Positions 55,505 to 63,937 of a stretch of DNA of 64,000 nucleotides are shown here, one piece after another. The first letter of the stretch is position 1. Each line of letters starts with the position of its first letter. The notes under the pieces were generated by a model. It was not told where the DNA came from and did no database searches. It was given only the letters and a program-made list of their open reading frames with translations. The stretch comes from Pirellulales bacterium. Its GTDB lineage: Bacteria; Planctomycetota; Planctomycetia; Pirellulales; JACPPG01. Location of the stretch: positions 1 through 64,000 of the forward strand of contig DASYDW010000024.1 in the NCBI GenBank assembly GCA_036499395.1. The letters run 5' to 3'. A program made the position numbers and the translations under genes.

Positions 55505-55809
55505 AGACACAGCGAGCCTGCTGCGTCGCGCTGTCTCGCCGCTTCGCCGCCCCGCCAGTTTCGTGCCCTCGCTGCACGCTGGCGTGGGCTTTTTTTATTT
55601 CGCGGACAGTACGCCCCAAAGCACGCTCGGCACGACAGCCGCACGTTTACCTTCAAAAGCCCGCTTGGCATTCTTTGCCGGCATCGGGGCGCTACCGCGT
55701 TCGGTTGACGCCCACCGTCCCCGCGAACAGGCTATATTTGCCTGCCGCGGACGCGACGCTCTTCTGGAAGCCGCGAGCCGCGCGAGGCCGATCACCTGGA
55801 TGGGCGCCC

Positions 55810-57468
55810 ATGCCGCGCGGTCAAGAATCCGAACCTGAAAATCCCGATAACCCGTCCCAGGGCGACTCCGTCAAATCGATCGACGGCCTGCGCTCACCGG
55901 CGCGCGTCGTATGGATGAGCATCCTTGTGGCACTGGCCGCCACGACGCTAGTCACCGCGAGATTCTCGCCCCGCTTCGTCTTATGGCAAGGGCTCTCGAT
56001 CGCTGGTGATCTGCCGGAACCGGCCGCCGAATTCGACCGCGCGATCCCCTCGCTCGCGCAACTCGATAATCCCTGGTCCCCCGTCACGAATCCCTTTCAT
56101 ATCGTGATCGGATGGCGGCTTCTCTTTCCGGTCATTGGGCATTACCTGCATCTGTCGCACGGCGCCTACCTGGTGCTGCCGCAGATTGGCTGCCTGCTGG
56201 TACTGGCACTGGTCGCTGGGTTGACCTACCGCCGCTTGGGGCATTGGTGGCCGACATTCGTCGTGACGGCCCTCTTCACGGCGCTCCCCTGGTTTTTTGT
56301 CTCTTGCAGTTGGCTGACGCATTTCGATTCCTGGCTGATGATCGGCCTGATCGTCTCGGCGTTCGTTCGCTCGCGCACGGCGCTCGCCCTCGCCTGCCTG
56401 CTGGTTCCCTGGATCGACGAGCGCTTCGTTCTATGTCTACCTGCCACGCTGGCCGTCCGCGCGATCGCGCTGGGCCAGGTTCAGCGGAGCGCTTGGCGCG
56501 AAATCCTGGGCGACTTGCTCGTTGTTGCCTTGGCCAGTGCGCCGTATCCGGCAATTCGCGCCGTGAGCTGGCTGTACGGAGATGCCAACTCGACAACCTA
56601 TGTCCGCAATCATTGGGCCGAGTTGCCGACCGTCCCTTGGTATCGATTCTTGGACGGCATGTGGAGCGGCTATCGCGTGGCGTGGCTGGTCGTTGTGGCC
56701 GGCTTGCTGCTGGCGGCACGTCTAATTCCGCGAAAGTTCGCGATCCTGCTGGTCGTACTCGAACTCATCACGGCCGTGGGCGGGCTGTTCATTGCGTGGG
56801 ACATGTCGCGCTCGATGATGATGATCGCCCCGATGTTCGTGCTGTCGATGTGGTTGTGGGAGGAGTGGCGGCGATCCACGATCACATATTCGACTGACAC
56901 CGCCGATGCCGAGCCGGTCGTAGCCGAGGAACAAATCGCACCACGACCGGCCGCGCCCAGGCATGCAAACTGGCTGGGGTTATTCTTGCCGGCGGTGCTG
57001 GTGGCGAATCTGATCGTGCCCGCCTATCACATGCTGTGGTCGACCTACTGGCCCGTGCAGACGTTTTACACCGAATTCGGCAAATGGCGCGATCCGCCTA
57101 ACGTGTTCCGTGCGGTCGAGTATCTCCACGAGGCCCGTCGCTTAAAGGAACAAGGACGAACCCGTGACGCCGTGGCAATGTACGACGAAGCGCTGCGCGC
57201 CGAAGGCAATTACCCGCTGGCCTACGTCGAGAGAGCCATGCTGCGTGCCGAGCTCGGCGATCTCGGCGGAGCCGAAAGCGATGCCAGCGAGGCTGTGCGG
57301 CGGACGCCAAATTACCCGTTTGCATTTCTGTTGCGTGGCACACTGCGCGCCATGAACGGCGAGAGATCGGCGGCCGCCGATGACCTGCGTGAAGCACTCC
57401 GCGTCGCGCCTCCGAACTGGGAGTTCCGCGACGAAACAGCCCGCCGCCTGGCCGAGCTGACGCAATAG
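55810..57468 (+). CDS. Membrane protein with C-terminal TPR repeats
   Basis: About 552 residues from ATG at 55810; frame upstream is open but not protein-like. Around ten membrane segments follow a short polar lead (ESEPENPDNPSQGDSVKSID). The segment FSPRFVLWQGLSIAGDLPEP, external loop NPFHIVIGWRLLFP and HFDSWLMIGLIVSAFVRSRT suggest a GT-C-like or transporter-like protein. The last ~110 residues are TPR units (KEQGRTRDAVAMYDEALRAE, LGDLGGAESDASEAVRRTPN, ERSAAADDLREALRVAPPNW). It resembles the TPR membrane protein at 27575 in plan but not in detail. Function unknown. Confidence 0.65.
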   Translation: MPRGQESEPENPDNPSQGDSVKSIDGLRSPARVVWMSILVALAATTLVTARFSPRFVLWQGLSIAGDLPEPAAEFDRAIPSLAQLDNPWSPVTNPFHIVIGWRLLFPVIGHYLHLSHGAYLVLPQIGCLLVLALVAGLTYRRLGHWWPTFVVTALFTALPWFFVSCSWLTHFDSWLMIGLIVSAFVRSRTALALACLLVPWIDERFVLCLPATLAVRAIALGQVQRSAWREILGDLLVVALASAPYPAIRAVSWLYGDANSTTYVRNHWAELPTVPWYRFLDGMWSGYRVAWLVVVAGLLLAARLIPRKFAILLVVLELITAVGGLFIAWDMSRSMMMIAPMFVLSMWLWEEWRRSTITYSTDTADAEPVVAEEQIAPRPAAPRHANWLGLFLPAVLVANLIVPAYHMLWSTYWPVQTFYTEFGKWRDPPNVFRAVEYLHEARRLKEQGRTRDAVAMYDEALRAEGNYPLAYVERAMLRAELGDLGGAESDASEAVRRTPNYPFAFLLRGTLRAMNGERSAAADDLREALRVAPPNWEFRDETARRLAELTQ

Positions 57469-57477
57469 CCGGCCAGC

Positions 57478-58095
57478 TCACTCCTTTGTGCGATACTTCC
57501 CTTTCGGCACGGCGCGAAACAACGCATCGCATTCCTGTTCCAGTACACCGCCCAGAATCTTGGTTTGGCGAAACGGCGTGCGACGGATCACTTCGTCCGC
57601 GCGGATGTCGATCTGCCACCAATCGAGCTTTTGCAACGTCGTGATCGAGGTGCCATAAACGACGTAACCGATGCCGGCCCATTCGATGGCACCCTGGCAC
57701 ATGGGGCACGGCTCGGCCGTGGTATAGAGTGCGAGCGTCGACCAATCGATCGCCTGCCCCGAGGCGGCGCAGCGGTTGATCACATCGATCTCGCCATGAA
57801 ACGTCGGATTCTCGCCCGAACGATTGTGACCGCGGGCCACGATCTCGCCCGAGCGAGTATCGACAAGCACCGCTCCGAACGGAAGCTCGGGAACTTCTTG
57901 CGCCTGCTCGATCGCAGCCTGCATGTATTGATCATGGTCGAACGGCAAATCGACCTGCGGCGCTTTTGCGGGGGTCGCCGCGGGTGGCGATTTCGGTGTG
58001 CATCCGGTCCCCAGAATTGCAACGACACTGACCAGCAATGCCCATCTCGAAGCGCGCCGTGAAAGAGTGAACCAAACCAACATGGCGTTACCCAT
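57478..58095 (-). CDS. Exported lipoprotein of the cytidine/nucleoside deaminase family
   Basis: About 205 residues. The hydrophobic lead ends in LGTGC, a lipobox, so the protein should be lipid-anchored outside the cytoplasm. The deaminase core is intact: HGEIDVINRC (His-x-Glu) and TTAEPCPMCQGAIEWAG (PCxxC), the zinc site and proton shuttle. Close relatives are cytosolic guanine or tRNA-adenosine deaminases, so the export signal is surprising. Start could be ATG at 58095 or 58083; an upstream ATG at 58128 is less likely. It converges on the TPR membrane protein gene. Confidence 0.85.
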   Translation of the reverse strand: MGNAMLVWFTLSRRASRWALLVSVVAILGTGCTPKSPPAATPAKAPQVDLPFDHDQYMQAAIEQAQEVPELPFGAVLVDTRSGEIVARGHNRSGENPTFHGEIDVINRCAASGQAIDWSTLALYTTAEPCPMCQGAIEWAGIGYVVYGTSITTLQKLDWWQIDIRADEVIRRTPFRQTKILGGVLEQECDALFRAVPKGKYRTKE

Positions 58096-58134
58096 CGAAA
58101 CAATCATGGCCGGTTGATTCCCGGTCAAAGGTTT

Positions 58135-58599
58135 CTACTCGTCCGGCAATAAGACAACGGCCAGCAACGTAGCCAAGGTCTCGGTAAAGAGCAGCCGGTG
58201 CGTCCCTCCCAGCCGATAGGCGAGTTCCGACGGGAAAACCTCGCAGGCGATCTGAAATCCGGCCCACAGCCCCAAGCTGGCCGCGAACGTGAGAACCACC
58301 AGGCGACGGGCCCGTTCCTGCCGAATGCCGGAGTACGTCAAACCGCTCGACCAATAAAGCCCAGCACACACGGCTTCCCAAACGATTACGCCAGCCAACA
58401 GCACGCCGGCCGCCGCCTCGGGCAAGCCGAACGGTTCGAGAACTTCCGCGATCGCACTGTAATTGCCGGATGCCCAAACGAACGAGGCCGGCAATACGCC
58501 GACCGCCTTCAGCGCGTCCGCCAGATTGAACACCACGACCAGTGACAACCAAACGGCCCAAAACAACAGCAGCAGACGCTTGAGGGTCGTCCATTTCAT
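58135..58599 (-). CDS. Small multi-pass membrane protein
   Basis: 154 residues with four hydrophobic segments (LLLLFWAVWLSLVVVFNLAD, AAAGVLLAGVIVWEAVCAGL, LVVLTFAASLGLWAGFQIAC, LFTETLATLLAVVLLPDE). No family recognised. It lies between valS and the deaminase gene on the same strand, with about 40-50 bases to each, so these may form one operon with valS. Confidence 0.65.
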   Translation of the reverse strand: MKWTTLKRLLLLFWAVWLSLVVVFNLADALKAVGVLPASFVWASGNYSAIAEVLEPFGLPEAAAGVLLAGVIVWEAVCAGLYWSSGLTYSGIRQERARRLVVLTFAASLGLWAGFQIACEVFPSELAYRLGGTHRLLFTETLATLLAVVLLPDE

Positions 58600-58652
58600 G
58601 CAAGCCGCACTCGCAGGTTTCTGTCTTTCGGGGCCGATGCGAAAGTCTAGCT

Positions 58653-61600
58653 CTACTTGGGCCGCTGCGCCTCGAGCGCCGTTAATGCCGCGTCCGTCGC
58701 CGCCAGTCGTTCGTGCTGTTCGGCCAACGAGCGGCGTTCCGCCTCGACCACTTCGGCCGGCGCCCGCTCGACAAAACTGGCGTTGGCAAGCTTCTTCTCT
58801 TTGCTGGCAATGGCACCCAAAAGGCGCTCGCGCTCTTTCTGGTTGCGCGCGATCTCGGCCTCGATATCGATCAGTCCGGCCAAGTCGACGAACAACTCGC
58901 CCGATCGCAGCATCGTGTTAGCGCTCGTCGCGGGGGCCGTGACCTGCGGACCCCAGGCCACGGCTTGCGCCTTGGCCATCGATTCGAAATATCCCGACAT
59001 CGGTTCGAGCAATGCCGCCACATCCGGCTCGCAGCGCAGCGCGAAGCGAATCTCGGTGCGCGGCGGCAGATTCTGCCGGCTGCGAATCTCGCGCAAGCCC
59101 CCCAGCACTTCCTGAAACCGGGCGAAGCGGGCTTCGCTCTCGGCGTCCTGCCGGTGTTTGTCCACGGTCGGCCAGGTGGCGATCATCACGCTTTCGGCCG
59201 GTAATGATTGTGTGTCCAGTCCACGCTGAGGCGCAGCGCCATTCAGTAATTGCCAGATTTCTTCAGTGATAAACGGGATCACCGGGTGCAGTAAACGCAA
59301 TAGCGCATCGAGCGTGTGCGCCAGCACGCGCTGCGCGCTCGGGCGAGTGGCTGGATCTTGCAATCGGGCTTTCACCATTTCCAGGTAAAAGCTGCAGAAC
59401 TCGTCCCAGGCGAACTCATAAAGCAACCGCGTCGCGTCCGCGAAGTGATACGCATCAAACGCCGCGGTCACTCCTTCGGTCACGGTCGCCAGCCGGCTGA
59501 GAATCCAGCGATCTTCGGTCACTAGTTCGCCGTCGTCGACCGCGCCCGGCGTGTATCCTTCCAGGTTCATCAGCACGAAACGCGCGGCATTCCACAGCTT
59601 GTTGCAGAAATTCCGCGCGAGCTCGAACCGATCGCTCACTACGGCTCCGCGCGGCAGAGCCACGTCGGCCGCCTTTTCGGCCCATTGCGTGGCGAACTCT
59701 TTGCCGCACTGTTTGCACGGCACGCGCGGTAAAACGCGATTCTTCTTCGTCTGCTCGACCAGGGCGCCGCAGTGCGGGCATTCGAACTCGACCGGCATCC
59801 GCACGTCCTGCGTCTCGGTCGTCAGGTACGCCAGCCCGAACCGCAACGCATCGGCGCCGAACTTCTCCATGACGTCGACCGGGTCAACGCCGTTCCCCTT
59901 CGACTTGCTCATCGTCTCGCCAAAGCCGTCGAGAATCTTGGGGTGAATGAACACCTCGCGGAACGGCACCTCGCCCACGTTGTGCAAACCGGTGAGCACC
60001 ATCCTCGCCACCCACAGTGTGATTATGTCACGACTCGTGACTAGCGCGCTCGTGGGATAGTAATACGCCAACTCCGGCGTCTGTTCCGGCCAGCCCAACG
60101 TCGAATGAGGCCACAATGCCGAGCTGAACCACGTGTCCAGCACGTCGGCTTCGCGCGCGAGCTGGCAACCAGGCACAGCGTCCTCGACCAGGTCTTCTTC
60201 GCGCGCGCAAATCAAGTAGCGGTCGTGTTCCGGGTCACGCTGCCATACGACATCGTCCCGGCCGGCGAAGGCGCGTTTCAGGTCATCCTCTTTCGCGCCC
60301 GGAGCGTACCAGATCGGAATCTGATGTCCCCACCACAATTGCCGGCTGATCGGCCAATCGCGCTTTTCACCCAGCCAATCGAGATAGCCATTGGCGTACC
60401 GGCCGGGCACGATCTTCACGCGGCCGTCGCTGACGGCGTCCATCGCGGATTGGGCCAAGTCCTGCATGCGCACGAACCATTGATCGGCCAGCAACGGCTC
60501 GATCGGCGTCTTCGAGCGATCGGAATGCGCCAGCTCGATCTCGCGATCTTCGACCTCGGCCAGCAAACCGGCCGCTTCCATGTCGGCCACCACGCGTTCG
60601 CGGGCCTTGGCGATCGTCAGTTTCACGTACGGCCCGGCATTGTCGTTCAGCGTGCCGTCGATATTCAGAATGTTGATCATCGGCAACGACTGCCGCTTCC
60701 CCACCTCGTAGTCGTTGGGATCGTGGGCCGGCGTGATCTTCACGCAGCCGCTTCCCATCTCGGGCTTGGCCCATTCGTCCGCGACCAGCGGAATCTCGCG
60801 ATTCAATAGCGGCAGCATCAATCGCCGGCCGGCCCGCGCCATGTCGCGCAGCTTCAAAAGCAAGGGCAGCACCGTGCGACGCCGTTCAGCCAGCGCATCG
60901 ATCTGTGCTTGAATCTCGGGCCGCTGCTTCTCGCCGGCGTCGGCCAACTTCTGCACTAGCTCGGCCTCGGCAGCGTCGAGCGCCTTGCCCGGATCGGGAT
61001 GCACGGCCACGGCCGTATCGCCGAGCATCGTTTCAGGTCGGGTCGTGGCGATCGTCACGTGTGTCGGCTCGCCGGCCTGCGGCGCGACAACGGGATACTT
61101 CAAATGCCAGAAATGCCCGGCCACGGCCTCGTGAAAAACCTCGTCGTCGCTCACCGCAGTTTGCAGGAACGTGTCCCAGTTCACGAGCCGACGGCCGCGA
61201 TAGATCAGGTTTTGCTTGAAGAACGTAAAGAACGTATGCCGCACGGCCCGCGCACACACGTCGTCGAGCGTGAAGCGCGTCCGTTGCCAGTCGCAGCTAC
61301 AGCCCAGCCGCTTGAGCTGGCCCAGGATGCGCCGCTCGTAATCGTTCTTCCAATCCCAGATGCGGGCGACGAGTTTTTCGCGCCCCAGATCGTGACGCGA
61401 CAGCTTTTCCTCTTGCAGCAATCGGCGTTCAACCACGGCCTGCGTGGCGATGCCGGCATGATCGGTGCCCGGCATGTACAAGGCGTTGTAGCCTTGCATT
61501 CGCTTGCTGCGGATCAGGATGTCCTGAATCGTATTGTTCAGGGCATGCCCCAAATGCAGCGCGCCGGTCACGTTCGGCGGTGGGATAACGATCGTGTAGG

Positions 61601-61727
61601 GCTTGCGCCGCGGATCGGGCTCGCTATGAAAGTAACCGCGCTCGGTCCACAGGCGATACCAGCGCTCTTCGGGACCGGCGTGATGATACTGCTTGGGAAG
61701 TTCCTGCTGACTAGTTGTCGTCGACAT
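58653..61727 (-). CDS. valS: Valyl-tRNA synthetase
   Basis: 1024 residues, class I. PPPNVTGALHLGHALN is the HIGH motif and ETMSKSKGNGVDP the KMSKS motif. The editing domain (IATTRPETMLGDTAVAVHPD) precedes them, and a C-terminal coiled coil (IARNQKERERLLGAIASKEK) reaches the end. An insert after KMSKS carries two CxxC pairs (CPHCGALVEQT and PCKQCGKEF), a likely zinc knuckle. It charges tRNA-Val. The ATG at 61727 gives MSTTTSQQEL. cimA, an isoleucine-pathway gene, lies 215 bases upstream on the same strand. Confidence 0.97.
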   Translation of the reverse strand: MSTTTSQQELPKQYHHAGPEERWYRLWTERGYFHSEPDPRRKPYTIVIPPPNVTGALHLGHALNNTIQDILIRSKRMQGYNALYMPGTDHAGIATQAVVERRLLQEEKLSRHDLGREKLVARIWDWKNDYERRILGQLKRLGCSCDWQRTRFTLDDVCARAVRHTFFTFFKQNLIYRGRRLVNWDTFLQTAVSDDEVFHEAVAGHFWHLKYPVVAPQAGEPTHVTIATTRPETMLGDTAVAVHPDPGKALDAAEAELVQKLADAGEKQRPEIQAQIDALAERRRTVLPLLLKLRDMARAGRRLMLPLLNREIPLVADEWAKPEMGSGCVKITPAHDPNDYEVGKRQSLPMINILNIDGTLNDNAGPYVKLTIAKARERVVADMEAAGLLAEVEDREIELAHSDRSKTPIEPLLADQWFVRMQDLAQSAMDAVSDGRVKIVPGRYANGYLDWLGEKRDWPISRQLWWGHQIPIWYAPGAKEDDLKRAFAGRDDVVWQRDPEHDRYLICAREEDLVEDAVPGCQLAREADVLDTWFSSALWPHSTLGWPEQTPELAYYYPTSALVTSRDIITLWVARMVLTGLHNVGEVPFREVFIHPKILDGFGETMSKSKGNGVDPVDVMEKFGADALRFGLAYLTTETQDVRMPVEFECPHCGALVEQTKKNRVLPRVPCKQCGKEFATQWAEKAADVALPRGAVVSDRFELARNFCNKLWNAARFVLMNLEGYTPGAVDDGELVTEDRWILSRLATVTEGVTAAFDAYHFADATRLLYEFAWDEFCSFYLEMVKARLQDPATRPSAQRVLAHTLDALLRLLHPVIPFITEEIWQLLNGAAPQRGLDTQSLPAESVMIATWPTVDKHRQDAESEARFARFQEVLGGLREIRSRQNLPPRTEIRFALRCEPDVAALLEPMSGYFESMAKAQAVAWGPQVTAPATSANTMLRSGELFVDLAGLIDIEAEIARNQKERERLLGAIASKEKKLANASFVERAPAEVVEAERRSLAEQHERLAATDAALTALEAQRPK

Positions 61728-61826
61728 CGTTTTGAATCCTCATCGGTCAGGCATGTCTGGCCCGACACTTTGGAATAGAGGGTCGAAAAGCCGAAAATCC
61801 GTTTCCTTGTCGGAATGAGTTTCCGA

Positions 61827-61895
61827 GTGCCACTGCTGGCTCGCCCAGCAGTGCGAAGTCTTGGAAAAACACTGCTAGGCAAGCTAGCAGTGGCA
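61827..61895. repeat. Nested palindromic repeat pair between cimA and valS
   Basis: Two hairpin units, CACTGCTGG/CCAGCAGTG near 61831-61853 and CACTGCTAG/CTAGCAGTG near 61870-61892, are flanked by GTGCCACTGCT (61827) and its complement (61885-61895), so the whole block can also fold as one large hairpin. This resembles dispersed REP-like elements of planctomycete genomes. It might protect or terminate the cimA message. Confidence 0.6.
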
Positions 61896-61942
61896 CCCAC
61901 GGTCGAGAATCAGCTCGTCATTCCGTACTTCGCACTCCGCGC

Positions 61943-63544
61943 TTATTTCGTCGTGACGGCAGCCGGGGCCAGTTTGTCCCCACGCGATTCATCCTTGCAC
62001 AGCTTGTATTCGAAACTGTCGACAAGGGCCGTCCAACTAGCTTCGATAATGTTCTCGCTGACGCCGACGGTTCCCCACACGTCGTGATCGTCGCGGCTTT
62101 CGATCACCACGCGCACCCCGGCGGCCGTGGCGGCCTCGGAGTTGATGACCCGCACTTTGTAATCAACCAGGTGCATTTTGGCGAGACTGGGATAATCCGC
62201 GGCCAGCGCCTTGCGCAGGGCCGCATCCAGGGCATTGACCGGGCCATCCCCTTCGGCCACTTCATGCCGCACGGTTTCGCCGACGCGGATCTTTACCGTG
62301 GCCTCGGTCGTTACCTCGCCCGTGCCGTCGGCCTCGACCGTGACATGAAAGTTCAATCGCTCGAAATGCGGTTGGTAAGTGCCGGCGCAGCGCCGCACCA
62401 GCAGATCGAACGACGCTTCAGCCGCCTCGAACTGATAACCGGCGTTTTCCATCGCCACGACCTGGGCCAGGATCTTTTCGGCCACGACCCGATCGTGCTG
62501 CAAGTTATGCTTGGTCGTCAGTGCCAGAATGTTCGAGCGCCCGGAAAGCTCGCTAACCAGGATGCGCCGCTCATTACCGACCTTTTCCGGCACGATATGC
62601 TCGTAGCTGGACGACACGCGATTGACGGCGTGAGCGTGCATCCCTCCCTTATGAGCGAAAGCGCTCGCACCGACGAACGGTTGACTCGAGCGGAAGTTCA
62701 TATTCGCTAGCTCATAGGTATACCGCGACAGCTCGGTCAGTCTCTGTAAGCTTTCCGGCCGTAGGACTTCGTAACCCGATTTCTTCAGTGCCAGGTTGGC
62801 CACGACCGTGATCAGATCGACATTGCCGCAGCGCTCGCCAACGCCGTTGATCGTGCCCTGGACATGGTCGGCCCCCGCGTCAACGGCGGCCAGCGTGTTG
62901 GCCACGGCTAGCTCGCAATCGTTATGACAATGAATGCCTACGGGCACTTTCAACGCTTCGCGGGCGGCGCGTGTCAGCTCAGCGATTTTTTCCGGCAGAT
63001 TGCCCCCGTTGGTATCGCACAGAACGACCGTCCGTGCGCCGGCTTCGGCCGCAGCCTGGATCGTGCGGCGAGCATAGTCGGGGTTGGCCTGCCAGCCGTC
63101 GAAGAAGTGCTCGGCATCGTAGATCACCTCGTGTCCCATGCGGCGCAGAAACGCCACACTGTCGGCGATCATCTCGATGTTTTCATCGAGCGTGGCCGAG
63201 AGAACTTCCGTCACGTGAAAATCCCAAGTCTTGCCGACCATCGTGATGATTTTGGCGCCCGAATCCACCAGGGCCTTCATGCCCGGGTCTTGATCCGCGG
63301 TAATTCCTTTGCGGCGCGTCATGCCGAATGCGCACACCCGGGCGTGCGATAGGTTCAGGCTTTGTGCGCGCTGAAAGTATTGGAAGTCCTTGTCGTTCGA
63401 AAGCGGGTAGCCCCCTTCGATATAGTCGAACCCGAGGCTGTCCAGCCGCTCGGACAACAGCAGCTTGTCCTGCAGCGAGAAGTTGACCCCTTCGCCCTGA
63501 CTGCCGTCGCGTAGGGTCGTGTCATAGATTTCGATGCGGCGCAT
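61943..63544 (-). CDS. cimA: Citramalate synthase
   Basis: 533 residues. IEIYDTTLRDGSQGEGVNFS is the HMGL/DRE-TIM start, with FDYIEGGYPLSNDKDFQYFQ, GIHCHNDCELAVANTLAAVD (metal-binding HxH region) and GTINGVGERCGNVDLI. The C-terminal third (TVEADGTGEVTTEATVKIRV onward) is the LeuA-type dimerisation/regulatory domain. This long form matches citramalate synthases that condense pyruvate with acetyl-CoA for isoleucine, rather than isopropylmalate or homocitrate synthase. ATG at 63544 has GGGAG five bases upstream; an ATG 12 bases earlier overlaps that site. Control by an upstream attenuator is strongly suggested. Confidence 0.92.
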   Translation of the reverse strand: MRRIEIYDTTLRDGSQGEGVNFSLQDKLLLSERLDSLGFDYIEGGYPLSNDKDFQYFQRAQSLNLSHARVCAFGMTRRKGITADQDPGMKALVDSGAKIITMVGKTWDFHVTEVLSATLDENIEMIADSVAFLRRMGHEVIYDAEHFFDGWQANPDYARRTIQAAAEAGARTVVLCDTNGGNLPEKIAELTRAAREALKVPVGIHCHNDCELAVANTLAAVDAGADHVQGTINGVGERCGNVDLITVVANLALKKSGYEVLRPESLQRLTELSRYTYELANMNFRSSQPFVGASAFAHKGGMHAHAVNRVSSSYEHIVPEKVGNERRILVSELSGRSNILALTTKHNLQHDRVVAEKILAQVVAMENAGYQFEAAEASFDLLVRRCAGTYQPHFERLNFHVTVEADGTGEVTTEATVKIRVGETVRHEVAEGDGPVNALDAALRKALAADYPSLAKMHLVDYKVRVINSEAATAAGVRVVIESRDDHDVWGTVGVSENIIEASWTALVDSFEYKLCKDESRGDKLAPAAVTTK

Positions 63545-63561
63545 GCGGACTCCCATAAAAC

Positions 63562-63596
63562 AAAAAAACCCTGCCGGCCATCAATCGGCCTCAGGG
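63562..63596 (-). terminator. Attenuator terminator upstream of cimA
   Basis: On the minus strand CCCTG-GGCC (63596-63587) pairs with GGCC-CAGGG (63579-63569) around a GATTGAT loop, with a small internal bulge, followed by seven T residues. It ends about 18 bases before the cimA ATG, with no gene between, so it can only act as a regulatory stop before cimA. Confidence 0.8.
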
Positions 63597-63637
63597 CTTG
63601 CGATCGTTCCCGACTCGTCGGTCGATGCCCTCAGGCC
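63587..63637 (-). promoter_or_regulatory. Candidate antiterminator pairing for cimA
   Basis: GGCCTGAGGGC (63637-63627), which contains the leader stop codon TGA, can pair with GCCCTGAGGCC (63597-63587), the 5' arm of the terminator, at ten of eleven positions. The two structures exclude each other. A ribosome at the stop codon would cover the first strand and favour the terminator; one stalled upstream would leave it free. Confidence 0.7.
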
Positions 63638-63753
63638 TGCGTCTCCGTAATAATCGCGACGATAATCATCGCGCCAACAACGCCCGCAACGGGCCGGCCA
63701 ATACTGGCTCGGCCAGAGCTTTGCACTACGATCGTTGCGTCGGGGCTCATCAT
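63631..63753 (-). CDS. Ile/Val-rich leader peptide for cimA attenuation
   Basis: A 40-codon frame starting ATG ATG at 63753 (63750 also possible) and ending TGA at 63631. Twelve of 40 residues are Ile or Val; near the end it reads VVGAMIIVAIITETQA. Ile is at 8, 18, 30, 31, 34 and 35; Val at 9, 10, 22, 25, 26 and 32. The stop is 35 bases upstream of the terminator, inside the antiterminator strand. This matches leader peptides of enterobacterial ilv attenuators. The Shine-Dalgarno (AGGCG) is weak. Confidence 0.8.
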   Translation of the reverse strand: MMSPDATIVVQSSGRASIGRPVAGVVGAMIIVAIITETQA

Positions 63754-63794
63754 CGGAGAATGCGCCTGCAGGGCTAAAGGCCTTACACCGTCAA

Positions 63795-63823
63795 AAGATA
63801 CGCCGTGAAACGAGGGGTGTCAA
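63795..63823 (-). promoter_or_regulatory. Promoter of the cimA leader
   Basis: TTGACA (63823-63818) is a perfect -35 box; after 17 bases comes TATCTT (63800-63795), a four-of-six -10 box. Transcription would begin near 63788, about 35 bases before the leader-peptide ATG. It is the best promoter match I see in the window. Confidence 0.7.
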
Positions 63824-63937
63824 TTGCGTCCCAGTGGCCGTTCGGGCCAATCAAAAATGACACGGCCGACGATCCTCAGGTTCTCGATTCTTCACGTCCC
63901 TGAAGTGAAATAACGCCCGCGGCGGGTACACAACGCC

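Noticed and set aside
60999..61778. Plus-strand frame of about 260 codons opposite valS
   Set aside because: Antisense shadow of a clearly conserved synthetase.
61728..61826. Possible T-box or leader control of valS
   Set aside because: No conserved T-box sequence or specifier loop seen; the nearby hairpins are repeat-like palindromes instead.
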